Source: Talinum fruticosum (lineage: Eukaryota > Streptophyta > Magnoliopsida > Caryophyllales > Talinaceae). From it: a stretch of 64,000 nucleotides of DNA. Shown piece by piece: positions 48,203 through 60,333 of this stretch. A program made the position numbers and the translations under genes. The stretch's first letter is position 1. Each line of letters starts with the position of its first letter. The notes under the pieces were generated by a model. The model saw only the letters and a list, made by a program, of their open reading frames with translations. It was not told where the DNA came from and did not search any database. The stretch lies in assembly GCA_021018815.1 (NCBI GenBank), contig JAITYX010000033.1, positions 5,118,501-5,182,500 on the forward strand, read 5' to 3'.

Positions 48203-49660
48203 TGAAGGTTTGCTCGTGGAGAATCTAAGTCACCCTAGAAGGGGGTTGAATAGGGTGATGAAGAAAATTAAACAATTTTCGCAACAATTCCGCTCAACAA
48301 TAGATTCCGAGTCTAAATTGGATTTAGAAAAATGATAACACGTATTTATGTGGAAACCCTCCTGGGACAGTAAAATCACGGATAGTGCTAATCCAAGCAC
48401 CTAGTCAAATCCACTATTTTGAATCCACAAAATATAGAGGACTCGATTCAACTGAATTGCTCCCTTAAACAATTCCTTACAATGTTTTCCAAGACTCAAA
48501 AGTTCCCTTATCTAATCTAGTACTTCCCGACAGAGGTAACCTTTATAATTAGGGACAAATTAGTTGAGTTAACCTTACAGCTCAGTCAAGGGACCTTACT
48601 TAGAAAGTAAGAAAAGAATGTAACCGAATACAAAACTTTCTTTACAACTCGTAAAATATTAAATACAAACTAGGAGTTGTAAATAGAAGATTGAGTAAGA
48701 ACAATTAATTCGACAATAAATTCGGCTCCAAGCAATGTGTTCAACAATCTTCTAGTCTTGTGAAGTGGCTTATATTTATTGCCGACCGTGCAGAGTGACC
48801 GTCGATTCTTGGTTCTGGACAAAAGTCTTCACTAGCCGATGTAACGGCTCTTCCGAATCACTCGAAAAAATCCATTGCGATGTGAACGTTGTGTAACGGC
48901 TCTTGGCTCCAAAAGATGGTCCAATGTGGTGGAAACAACCGTTAAGCCTAGAGTTGGAGTTTTCCAGCTTTGGAAACAAATAACTCGACACGGTGTCCGA
49001 GCCATATCCAAAAGTAGCTAAAACTTGTCTCGCTGGTGATTAACAGCTAGAAGTTAGTTGCTTTTATATTTCAAAAATAAGTTAGCCTCGTTTGAATAAC
49101 CTACAAAAGCAAACCACATTGGTTCTCAAAGTATAAAATACTTTGGTCCAAGATTAGGCACATATATTAATTAAAATAAAATAATTAAATGCTTAATTAT
49201 CTTTGGCCTAAAAGAGTGGAATTTTCCGAGTCTAATATTCAATATACTTAAATTTCATCCGAGTCAATCCTAAGGATGATCAAGTAGATAGAGTAAAAAT
49301 ATCAAAATATAACAACTTGATCTCGATCAAATAATTCTCAAGGAAACAAACCGGCTTAGAATAAGGAATTAACGATGCAATTCTCTTTGCTTTAAGATAC
49401 ATAGTTAGTGCTTAGAATAAGAATGTTAGAGAAATTATTTGAGCATGCGATAGTTATGAGTGATGTCCGAGTGAGTCGAAACACCATTGTAGGAGATATG
49501 CAATAAGGCGCTTTCGAATCGATCGAATAGAATGAAAACTTAAACAAGAGTTTCTATAGTGCTCGTAATGACTTGAAATCAAAACTTAAGAGAGATAGGA
49601 TTTATACTCGAGTCTTTATGTAATACTCGTAATAACTTAGAGTTAAAAACCGAGTCTTTA
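48203..49660 (-). repeat. 3' LTR of Copia-2
   Basis: The sense strand ends GCAAACCTTCA at 48203. The start is TAAAGACTCGG at 49660 (TG mutated to TA). It aligns with 60334-61816 and, less closely, with the Copia-1 LTRs. Confidence 0.9.
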
Positions 49661-49674
49661 ATCTCCCCTTTTTA
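49661..49674 (-). other. Polypurine tract of Copia-2
   Basis: The sense strand reads AAAAAGGGGAGAT directly before the 3' LTR, the same as in Copia-1. Confidence 0.85.
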
Positions 49675-49899
49675 TGAAAGGCATTCCATATTTAAGATAG
49701 AAACTTGTTAGTGCGAAACATGAGTTTTCATTTTCAATGATCGAACGTATCGGAGCAAAGAGTGACAGATGAGAGGCATTTTCAGTAGGCGTAACATATC
49801 AAAACGAGAAGTGATGAGTTAGAAGCATTCCATACTTAAAAGATGCATTGTAGATCATATCATCACTCATAACAGCTTATGTGGATAATAAATCGAGCA

Positions 49900-51720
49900 A
49901 AGAAATAAACATATTGTATCGAGTCGAAAAACAAAAGAGATATATAATTCATAAACAAGTCTGTTAAAAAGAATTCATTCATTGCTCGAAAAGAGGGTGA
50001 ACTCCCCTAAACACAACATCAAGTTTTCTATATTTTCTCCCCTAACATTTCATTAAAAAGGAGGGAAGAAAATAGCAAATGAGTACAATTGATGTTGGAC
50101 AAAAAAATAAAATGAACTAAGAAGAGGGGGCTTGCTATCGAGAGGAGGAGGGACAAGCAAGTGCGCCCGCGCCCGTACGCTTGTGTAGAAGTGGAGGAAC
50201 AGGGCAGCTGCAGTGATTGGGATATCCGGAATACGTTATGTCCTAATGCCGTGAACCAAGGGTACATCATCCTCAGGCTCGTCTTCCTCGAAGACACCAG
50301 CGGGCTGTGCTTCAGGGCAGCTTCTTTGGACTAACCAACCTCTTCTAACCCATTTAGAACATGATTTGGGGAGATCGGCTTTGGTTCTAGTTCTTTTGCA
50401 CTTTGGCCCTCGGGTTGAGTGACCGCTTCTTTTCTTTGTTCTCCTCTTCCTTCTTCTCACCTTCTTTTCCTCAGCCTGAACTTCCTCCTCACCGCTTCCT
50501 CAAGCATCCTCTTCTACCTCGGCTGAGGTGGACTTAGCTATGTTGGAGGACTCCTCGAAGTGTCGGTGGTATTTGAGTCCTCAACGCTTTCGATCTCCGT
50601 TCTTGGAGGAGTTGGAGCCGCTCGCGCTTTTCCTTGATGATGGCCTTGAACTCGATCATCGGATCCCGGTTCTCCCGGATCTAGGATCGCCGAGTCTTCC
50701 GGTTAATAACCAGTGCTTTTAAGGACAGCTTTGAGAGAGCGGAGAGTAATATGAAATTATTCGAACACAGAAGCAAGTTTGTTTACCAACTCGGTAAACA
50801 CAAGCAGTAGAGGGTGGAGGAGGTGGTAGAGAAGTAAAGGGACCAGTAGAAGGAGGTGGAAGTGCTAGATGAGTCTCGAGTCCGAGTGGGAGGAGGTGAG
50901 AGAGGTTTTAACTCGGACCTATGTACCCGGACACCGGGTTGAACTTCCTAGTATCCGTACCCGAGAACCTCTTTTCTACTAACCACAATGGCAACCTCAT
51001 AAACATCTTTGGGATATGAGGGAAGAGTAATCTTGAACTGTTTGAAGACAAACATCAAGAAAACTCCGAAGGGAAAAGGAGTGGATTTTTTGGACTAAGT
51101 AGGCACGAAGGCCATCTCGCTCAATAATGAAAGGGAAGAGGTCTACATTGTAGCCCTCCGTAATGTCAAACAAGGCTTTGGGAATCTTGGAGTTAGGATT
51201 CTCCTTGCTCGGAATGATGAGAAAAGAAGGTTCTCATCATAATGAAACAGAGCAGACCTTGCCTTCGATCTCATCCGAGTCACAGATAAGTTCTTTCATG
51301 ACTCAGTACTTCTTTGGCATACTTTTCAAAGAAGTCATATGCAACTTCCATGAAAGGTATAGCATTGGAGTTGAGAAAGAGGGAAGAAACTTTAAAAAGT
51401 TTCGAAGAAGAGGGAGGTTAATGCGAACAACCTTCCCTTGGACTTTTAAAGTGATGACACCCTCGAATGGGACATATCGAGTAGAACTCGGTGACGAGTT
51501 CGGATAGATGAAATCACCGAAGCACAAATAATTGTAGACTCTAGTGTCTTGAATGTGTTTTAACCACGAAAAGATGTGGTTTGGAAGAACTTGTCATCCA
51601 ACGTAAAGTGTTGGGTGACAAATATTTTCGAGGGGTTGGAGGTACCCTCTTGAGTGTTTTTGGTACGGGGCTTTTGGTTGCAGACCCCAACAGCTCCGGT
51701 GCTGAACCTTTCTTAAGCAT
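49900..51720 (-). pseudogene. Extra 3' reading frame of Copia-2
   Basis: An ATG at 51720 opens MLKKGSAPELLGSATKSP, parallel to MPKRGNHPDFLGSSSKKP of Copia-1. Further shared blocks across frame changes are FIYPN/FIYPE, the PFMEVAYDFFEKYAKE versus LSLEVADDFFEKYAK stretch near 51310-51350, and a charged Lys/Arg/Glu-rich tail (50236-50460). Function unknown. Conservation of start and blocks between two diverged copies argues it was once a real protein. Confidence 0.6.
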
Positions 51721-52031
51721 GGTGTGATTTGAGAAATAGAGAGGACACGAGAGAGCAAACAGAGAATGAGAGCTTTGAATTCAAAAAGTGAATATGAGAG
51801 AGTAGAGATTTCAAGAGAGGAGAAATGCTTAGAGTAGAGAGCAAAAAGGCAAGTGAGTAAAGTAAAGAAATGAAGGTAAAGGGATGCTATTTATAGCGAA
51901 AAGGGATGACCTTCAACCTTCGTTCGACCAAAATACCAAATAGTACTCTCGGACCGGTGTGACGTTCAATGGCTAGAATTCCAAGCAACTTTCTTCCAAT
52001 GGCTAGTTTTCTCCGATCGAAACGAGTGGCA

Positions 52032-52062
<31 letters not shown>

Positions 52063-52289
52063 GAAAGACTTTTCGAAAACATTTCGAAATTTTCTATTTA
52101 TTTAGAGATAATCTTAGAAGTTTGATGTCCATTTTTCTCAAAAGTCGAGTCTAACTCGGTATGTTTTCCGAGTAACTCGTAACACTCGGAAAATCAATAA
52201 CTCATAGCTCAATCTCACTCGTCAACCGATCCATGTGTTATTAAAAGCACATAACACATAATTATACAAGGACAAATCACTTAATAAAT
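51721..52289. other. Spacer between RNase H and the extra frame in Copia-2
   Basis: No gene seen. It contains a (GA)n run at about 52037-52062. The position matches 26419-27079 of Copia-1, which also contains a GAGAGAGA run near 26825. Confidence 0.45.
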
Positions 52290-53859
52290 CACATAATCAT
52301 GCATTAATCATACCAAGCTCATTCCTAATAAAGCAAAACTGATCCTCACTAAGTGTGTTAGTGAAAATATCACCTAATTGAAATTCCGTAGGAATGAATT
52401 CAAGTTCAATATCACCTTTCTCGAGTGGTCTCTTAGAAAATGATACCCGACCTCAATATGCTTTGTTTTTAAATATTGAACTGGATTCTTTATAATGGTG
52501 ATTGCACTCGATTGTCACACTTGATTGGGATAGATTTGAATGATAGCCCTAGATCCTTCAAATGCTACTTGATCCATAGAATTTGAGCATAGCAAGCTCC
52601 AGTCGCAATGTACTCAACCTCGGCAGTTGATAGAGTAACATTATTTTATTTCTTTGAGTGCCAAAAGATGAGAGATTGACCTAGAAATTGACATGCTCCT
52701 GATGTGCTTTTTCTATCAACTTTATATCCAACATATTCAGCATCTAAGTATCCAGTGAGAGTCGGTTATGAGTCTTTTGAAAACCATAGACCAAGATTCT
52801 AAGTCCCTGCAAGATATTTGAAAATTCTCTTCACCGCGAGTGAGTTGTGGTTCTTTTGGATTAGCTTGAAATCTTGCACAAAGGCAGTACACCGAAAATG
52901 ATATCCGGCCTACTAGATGTGTGAGATAAAGTAGAGATTCAGTCATACCTCTGTAGAGTTTTTGATTTATAGCTTTACCTTCTCATCCGAGTCCAGCTTC
53001 AAACTGCTACTCATAGGTGTTGTTGCATACTTCATATCTTGTAATTTGTACTTCTTCAAAAGCTCCTTGGTATATTTGGATTGATGAACATAGATGCCAT
53101 CCTTGTCTTGTTGGATTTGTAGACCACAAAATAATTTGAGTTCTCCCATCATACTCATTTGGAACTCTTGTCTCATCAACTCGTAAAACTCTTGACATAG
53201 AGTTTTATTAGTAGCTCTAAAAATAATATCATCAACATAAATCCGAGCGATAAGAAAATCTTTCCCCTTGGTTTTTATGAAAATAGTTTTGTCAATTTGA
53301 CCTCTTTTGAAATTATTTTCAACCAAGAAACTACTTAGTCTTTCATACCAAGCTCTAGAGGCTTGTTTAAGACCATATAAAGCCTTTTGCAATTTGAAAA
53401 CATGATTTGGAAATTCCGAGTTTTCAAATCCAGGGGCTTGCTCAACATAGACTTCTTCTTGAATGAAACCATTCAGAAAGGCACATTTGACATCCATTTG
53501 ATATAGCTTGATATTCATGCTAGATGTAAATGCCAACAAGATTCTAATTGCCTCAATCCTAGCAACAGTGCAAAGGTTTCCCCACAATCAATTCCTTCTT
53601 CTTGATTGTAACCCCGGGCAACAAGTTTATCCTTATTTCGACTACTAACCCTTCCTCATCCAGTTTGTTCTTGAAAACCCATTTAGTTCCTATGACTCGG
53701 GTGGCTAGATGGTCGTTTGGTTAGAGTCCGGATTTGGTTTCTTTCAAATTGATTGAGCTTTTCTTGCATGGCCTCTACCCATTTAGGTTTATTTAGGGCT
53801 TCTAGTGCATTTTTGGGTTCAATTAATGATATGAATGCAGAAAATGCACACAGATTATA
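52290..53859 (-). pseudogene. RT and RNase H of Copia-2
   Basis: The 206-codon frame at 52967-53587 has KLYQMDVKCAFLNGFIQEEV, KALYGLKQASRAWYERLSSF, the catalytic IYVDDIIF and ELLKKYKLQD. It is the best preserved coding stretch among the transposons here. RNase H continues to about 52300 with ILEMINA-type ends in broken frames. The upstream linker ends at the hAT-like insertion at 53860. Confidence 0.85.
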
Positions 53860-56831
53860 TAGACCTAGCAATCGGGTCATTCGGTTCGGGTTAACTTCAG
53901 AGTTGATCTTGTTCGGGTCCGGTTCGGTTTCGGTCAACTTCGGGTCAATCTCATTCGGGTTCGTTCGGTTTCGGTTCAGGTCAACTTCGGTTCGGTTCAA
54001 ATTCGGGTCAATCTCGTTCGCGTTCGGGTTCGGGTTCGGTTTGGGTTAATTTCGGGTCGAGTCAAATTCGGGTCGGTTTCGGTTCGGGTTGGGTCAATGT
54101 CAATTCGAGGTTAGTTTCAAATCGGGTTAACTTTGGATGGGGTTAAAATCAGGTCGAGTCACTTTTGGGCGGGGTTGATATTCGGTCGTGTCGTGTCAAA
54201 TTTTTTTACAAAACCTTTTTGAGTTGAAGAAAAATAAAATTTTATAAAGTTAATTTATTATTAATATTAGTTTTTTTTATTTTACAAGTTTGTTTTTGTA
54301 CAGATTAAAAACGGAACGTTGTTTATTAAAAAAATACTAGTAACTTTTTCTTGATATAACTTATAAGTGTAAACAAGCAAAATTTAAATATTTGACTCTA
54401 AATTTAAAATAAGATAAACCAAGTTGATATTTCAATACGTCACATATGTATAATCCAATGTAAACTTATTGATAAGTATCAAAAACGAAATCGCAAGACA
54501 ACAATAGTCCGATAGATATAAGAGAAGAGTTAAGATTAGCTGAATTTACTCCGATGAATTGTAATTTGTAATGAATGAATTAAACTAATGTGAACCATAA
54601 TTTGAAGCTTAATTTCATACGATGCCAAGTTGATTTGGTCAAATTCAAACTAGTACAATTTCAATTGAACTTATCTACGGACTACATAGATTAATAAAAT
54701 CGAAACTGCGAGATACTCGACATAATAACAATACTAATATACTAAATGGCAACAGTTCGAATTTCTATAATGATTATATTATATGTTAAATTTATAAAGA
54801 TAATGTTAGAATAACTTAGATAAGTTCGAGTCGATACAATTTAAAATGATCTTGCTAAATCAAAATGAAAACCGAATATTCATCGGCCACTAGGTGCCAC
54901 TAGTCATAATAACCAACTAAGAAGAACATCTAGTCGGTCAGTCAATCGATTATTGCTCAACTCATAAGTACTCGACTTACGATTATCATCTTGTATTATA
55001 ATTTTCCAACCAATTAATTGAACTAATTTGAACATTAATCTAGAGCTAAATTTAATATTGATTTGGTCAAATTCAAACTAGTATAGATTAATAAAAATGG
55101 AGTTGTGAGATACCGAGATATGGTAATGACTACTAATTTACTAAACCAAGTCTCATCGATATTAATTAAGTACTTAACTTATTCATGTAATGACTATATT
55201 TAACGTTAAACGGATCCGACTTAGATAAGTTTGAGTCGATATAATCCCAAATAAACTTGCTAAATCAAAGTGAAAACTAATACAATTTGAATTGAACTTA
55301 TTTATACAAATTAAATTACATTTTGTACATATATTTCATTATTTTTTAAATTATTTATATATTTACACATATTTCATTATTCTTTAAATTACATATATAT
55401 TTATACGTTTTATTATTTTTTAAATTATATATTTTACCTTCATTTTCATGAACAAAATAATAACTTATTTTTTAATGTAAATTCTCTAAATGTATTAATT
55501 AAATTAAATTGAATTAAATTCTATTAATAATATCTTATAAAGTTATAATATAAAATTTTCAAGCTTTTATTTTTTTCCTTCTTATTTGTTTAACAAAAAT
55601 CAGGATTTTTCATCTCTACTATTACTCTACTCTAGTAAAAATCAAAATTTTTGTCACAAATTACAATTAGATTTTGGAGGAAAGTTCCCTCTCTTATTTT
55701 AGTTGTCAAAAAAAGGAACAAAAATAAAACAAAAAATGCCAACCTAAGTCTTCGTCTTTCTTTCTCTTGCTGGTTGGCTTAGCTCGCGGTGCACCGTGTG
55801 CTTGGGTCTTCGTCTTTTCTCTAGTCTCTTGTTGACTAGTCATCTCCGGTCGTCTCCTCCACGGCCGCACCACAGTCCTCTCGGTCTCTGGTTATCTCCT
55901 CCGCGGCTGCACCTCGAGTCCTCGCTCTCGTCGTTTCTCGGTCTTTGGCCTCTCGTCGTCTCCTCCACGGCTGCGCTGTCTTGTCTTCCTCGATGTCCTC
56001 TCTAGCCAGCCAACCCCAACCGTCTCTCGGATGGTTGTGTGGTCCATTTCCGGCGTCTTTCCACCTGGGGAAAGAGAGAGAAGTGACGCTGGCAAGTTTA
56101 GAGATAGCCAATCGTGAGAGGAAAGAAGGAGGTGGAGATTGGAAGAATTGATTGATTAGCTAGGGTTTTGGTGAGTAATTTTACCTCTCTCTTTCTCAAT
56201 CTAAATTTGGTTAGGCGTGGACGATTTCCATTGCGGAATTGTTTATTGAATTAATAGTTTTGAACCTTGTTGAAGAAATTAGAAACATTATCTCGTAATT
56301 GTCACTTAGCACCCACTTGAATTGAATTCATGGTTTGGGTTTACAATTCCGCTCCGAACTTGTCTGTTGTAGTTCCGCATATATATGTGACTATGTGTAA
56401 ATTGTATTGGTGTTAGGTTGTTTGTATGGAATTTTCTGCGAGTATGTCAATGAATTTGGAAGTAGAAGAAAGGCTTTGCCTTTAATTGATATATTGTAGC
56501 CATGAGAATCTAACCCGGTATTTGATGTCAAAATTGGGTCGGGTTTTATTCGAGTTCGGGTTAAAGTCGGGTTTGGGTCTAATTCGGTTCGGGTCGTAAT
56601 CGGTCAATTCTATTTTGGGTCGGCTTTAGATTTCAGGTCGGTTCGGTTTCGGATCGGGTCGTTTCGGTTCGGTCTAAGTCGGGTTCATTACATTTCGGGT
56701 CGGTTCGGTTTAGGTTGGTTCATTTTGATTTTCGGGTCAAAATCGATTCAACTGTTTTGGATATCGGTTCGGTTTGGGTTTCGGGTTGGTCGGGTTGACC
56801 CATTCGGTTTGCGTCAATTTTGCTAGGTCTA
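53860..56831. mobile_element. hAT-like element inserted in Copia-2
   Basis: The termini are TAGACCTAGCAA on the left and its exact inverse TTGCTAGGTCTA on the right. The flanks are AGATTATA (53852-53859) and AGATTATG (56832-56839), an 8-bp duplication matching in 7. Both ends carry dense TTCGGGT/TTCGGTT subterminal repeats. Eight-base duplications with T-A-G ends fit the hAT superfamily. The interior (54230-55720) is very AT-rich with no transposase. A C/T-rich block at 55740-56150 gives frames on both strands but nothing I recognise. Confidence 0.8.
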
Positions 56832-56839
56832 AGATTATG

Positions 56840-58460
56840 CAAAGAAGATCGAGTTCCGACCCCACTTTTGATGTCCGAAATTATGTTTTCATATGGGTGG
56901 TCGGATGCATATTTGAAAGCTTTACCTGTCCTTTGATTTACCAAGTTTGTTGATTGAATAGGCTAATCTTCGATTGGTTAATCTTGCTCGAGTCTTATTG
57001 ATTTGTTCTTCAACGATTCTAAGTTGGCTCTTGAATTTGTTCGACTCGAGTCATAACATTCCGAGTTGCTCCATTATGAGTCGCCTCGTAATTCGTTTCG
57101 ACTCTTTCTAAGCTCAACTTCAGCAAGTTCGTCTTCATCTCTCGTTAAGTCTAAGATCCGAGTATGTGGACTCACTTATTCTCGCCAATATCAATTTCAT
57201 CAAAGACAACGTGGATACTTTCTTCCACTTTGTTAGTTCTCTTGTTAAAAACACGATAAGCTTTGCTATGAGATGAGTAACCCGAAATATACCTTCATCC
57301 GACCTAGCATCAAACTTAGTCATATGCTCTTTACCATTGTTTTGGACAAAGCACTTACACTCGAATGGTCCGAAATAGGAGATGTTAGGTTTCTTTCCTT
57401 TGTAAAGCTCGTAGGGTGTTTTCTTCAAGATGGGTCCGATGAGGCATCCGTTGAGTGTGTAGTTTGTCTGTGTTGATCGCCTCAACCCGTAAATAGTAAG
57501 GTAGATCATTTTCAATCATCATAGTCCTTCCTATTTCTTCAAGAGTTTTGTTCTTTCTCTCTACTACTCCATTTGTTGAGGAGTTCTTAGTGTAGAGAAG
57601 TTGTGAGAGATGTCATTCTTGTCACGTAAGTCCGCAAATTCCGAGTAGTCGAACTCCTTTCCATATTAAGTTCGAATCTTTCCGATCCGAATCTAAGACT
57701 CTACTTGAATTTTCCTACGAGCTTAGTGAACTCTTTAAAGGCTTCATTCTTGTTCTCAAGAAAACATACCCAAGTAAATCGTGAGAAATCATCAACAACA
57801 ACAACAAGTACATACGATTTGCCTCCAAGACTTTTCACAGGAGTTTCACCATACAAATCCATATGAATCAATTCAAGCACTTTGGATGTAGACACGGTTT
57901 TGAGTGGTTTAAAAGATGATCTAAGTCTGTTTACCTTTTGTACATGCCTCACGATTTGATCTTTCTTAAAGGCACAGCTTAGGTCAACCCCTAACCAGTC
58001 CATGAGATGCAAGTTTCTTGATTGTATGCATGCCGATATAACCTAGTCTACAATGCCAGGTTCATGAATCATCATTCACGGATGCCTTCAAACAAGATAA
58101 ATTCGGCTTGAATCGGAGAAAGGAATAGTGTAGGTGTTACTCGACCTTAGACTCGAGAGCTTAGTCTCTTTGGTGAATGCATCGAAATGTAGTAGTTGGT
58201 CCGAATGAACATTACCTCTTGACCTTTATCACACATCCGAGAAATGCTAAGGAGATTGTACTTGAGTCCTTTGACAATGTAGATTAGGCTAACTATGTTG
58301 TTTCCTTCACCAATTTTGACAATCCCTACTATGTTGCCCTTGTTGTTATCTCCAAATATGACTTTTACTCCTTTCGGATCTTCTAGCTCGGAGAAGAGTC
58401 TTGAGTCTCCTAACATGTGGCGTGAGCAACCGCTGTCTAAGTACCAATGACCTTTCTTCT
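56840..58460 (-). pseudogene. Protease and integrase of Copia-2
   Basis: The protease start WYLDSGCSRHMLGD at 58405-58450 keeps the D-S-G. The zinc region has a LGHISMHTIKKL-like stretch in broken frames. The integrase core has LIHMDLYGETPVKSLGGKSY and SRFTWVCFLENKNEAF at 57701-57900. The tail KKTPYELYKGKKPNISYFG lies at about 57390-57430. It is split into frames by small indels, then by the hAT-like insertion just downstream. Confidence 0.8.
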
Positions 58461-58739
58461 TTTTCTCGAGTTATCCGCAAGACGTAAACAAACTAAGCCT
58501 TGTCACTTCCTTTTACGAACCTAGTAACTTCCTTTACTGTGGTCCTTTTATGAGGAAGAGCACTTTTGGGAACCCGGATTTGAATAATTTTGGGTCTAGT
58601 CCGATTCTTAGTTTTCCTTCTAGAAAAATGAGTCTCGTGTCTGTCTCTTTTGAAAATCTTTTCTTTTAGAAATAAGAGGAGAAGGCTTTTTCTTATAAAC
58701 TAGTTTAGGCTTAGTCCTCTATTCATTTGTATGAAATAG

Positions 58740-60274
58740 GACCATGCTAAACCTTCTTGAACTTTACAGCTTTGGAATCAGTTTTGAAAAGATTAGAATA
58801 GGATTTTGATTCCTCTTCTTCATTGAAACCAAGTCCTTCTTTCCCGAAGGAGACACGCCGAGAGCCTAATAGCATATCAAGGTTTTTCTTACCTTGAGTG
58901 AATTTCAAAACAAGTTCTTGAGACTCATTGAGCTTTCTTTTCAGCTTGCTCATTCTCTATTCTCGAGTGACTCGGACGCAGTCTCATTTGCTTGACTATC
59001 GGTCTTAAGTTCTTTCGGATTTTGTCTCAATTTTTCCAATTCGTTTTTCAAAGCATTGCTCTCATCAAGTTGTTCTTTGAACTAGAATGAGTAAGAATTA
59101 GACTTTTCTTCCAAAGTGAAAATATATCGTGCTAGATCAACTTTTGAAAATTTAAGAAAGTATTCAACTACATCATCAATATCTAAGTCCTCGTTGTTTG
59201 ACTCGGATTTAGCTTCGAGTCCGTAAGTGCCTTAAGATAGTTTGAGCCGTCTCGAGTCATCTTCTCCGGATGAGTCATCATCACTCCAGGTAGCCATCAT
59301 AGCCTTTTTCTTTCCGTCCTTCTTTCTCTCGGGACAGTCTCTAATTATGTGCTCCTTGCTCGCCATATTCATAACAACCGAATTCTTAGATAAAGATAAC
59401 TTTGAAGGATAGGAATATTTGCCTCTTCTATCCTTCTTATCTTTCTTATAAAACTCATCCTTTGGCCTCTTTTTCCCACTTCTTGTATTTCATCATTCTC
59501 TTGAAGCCGCGGGCTATGAGTGCCATAAGGTCCTCTTCGATTTTGAGCGACTCGGACTTTCACGTCCGCTTTACGAGGCCTTCAAGACAATATTCTTCTT
59601 GGTGCTAACCTCTCGCATCCTCTTCCTCCGGATGAATCTCGTGAGTGAGTAACTTCCCAATAAGCTCGTCTAGTCTTAGTGGAGAGAGGTTCCGAGCTTC
59701 TTCAATGGCTGTCACTTTAGGACCCCATCTCTTCTTTGGTAGATTTCTCATAATCTTTCTCGGACATTTCTTCGTGAGAAATCTTTCTACCCAGAGATTT
59801 AAGATTATTGGTAATCTCTGTGAACCGAACATACATATGAGTGATGTTTTCTTCTGGCTCCTTCTTGAACAACTCATACTTATGAAGATATTGACTTATC
59901 TTCGCCTACTTCACTTGGCTTGTTCCTTCATAGGTGTTAACAAGAGTGTCCCACACCTTTTAGTTGTCATAGGCCGAGACTCTATTGTGTTCTTCTCATG
60001 CTAATAACACACATCGGTGTGTTCATATCTTTGAAGTTCTTTCGAACCGATTAGTCTCTTCGATGGTGAACTCAGATTTGGCTTTTGGCACAGTAGTTCC
60101 ATTCTCTATCTCCATTGGAATGAAATTGCACTGCTTGGAAGATGTTCTAAACATCTTCATTGTCCATCAGGAAACACTCCTCATCTTCTTCCAATGGGAA
60201 AAGTTTGACCCTTTGAACTTCGGTGGTCCGGTGGATGATCTTCCTTCATTGAACTCTCCATTGTTCCGAGCCAT
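58740..60274 (-). pseudogene. gag of Copia-2
   Basis: An ATG at 60274 lies 60 bp from the LTR, as in Copia-1. Fragments are 59605-59877, 59369-59563 and 58747-58953 (SKLKRKLNESQELVLKFTQG). The zinc knuckle near 59340-59390 has degenerated to GCYEYGEQ in a shifted frame. Confidence 0.7.
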
Positions 60275-60315
60275 CCGATCTTTATACCTTTGGATGGTGA
60301 AATCCTCTTGAAAGG

Positions 60316-60333
60316 CTAGGCTCCGATACCAAT
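60316..60333 (-). other. Primer-binding site of Copia-2
   Basis: The sense strand reads ATTGGTATCGGAGCC at the LTR edge, one change from the initiator tRNA-Met site. Confidence 0.85.

Noticed and set aside
53683..54049. Frames rich in Asn/Arg/Glu/Thr (minus) or Gly/Phe/Ser/Arg (plus)
   Set aside because: They are translations of TTCGGGT subterminal repeats of the hAT-like element, running on from copia sequence.
55796..56151. Several overlapping frames in a C/T-rich block
   Set aside because: Frames on both strands with low-complexity composition and no motif. Kept only as a possible captured fragment, not as a gene.
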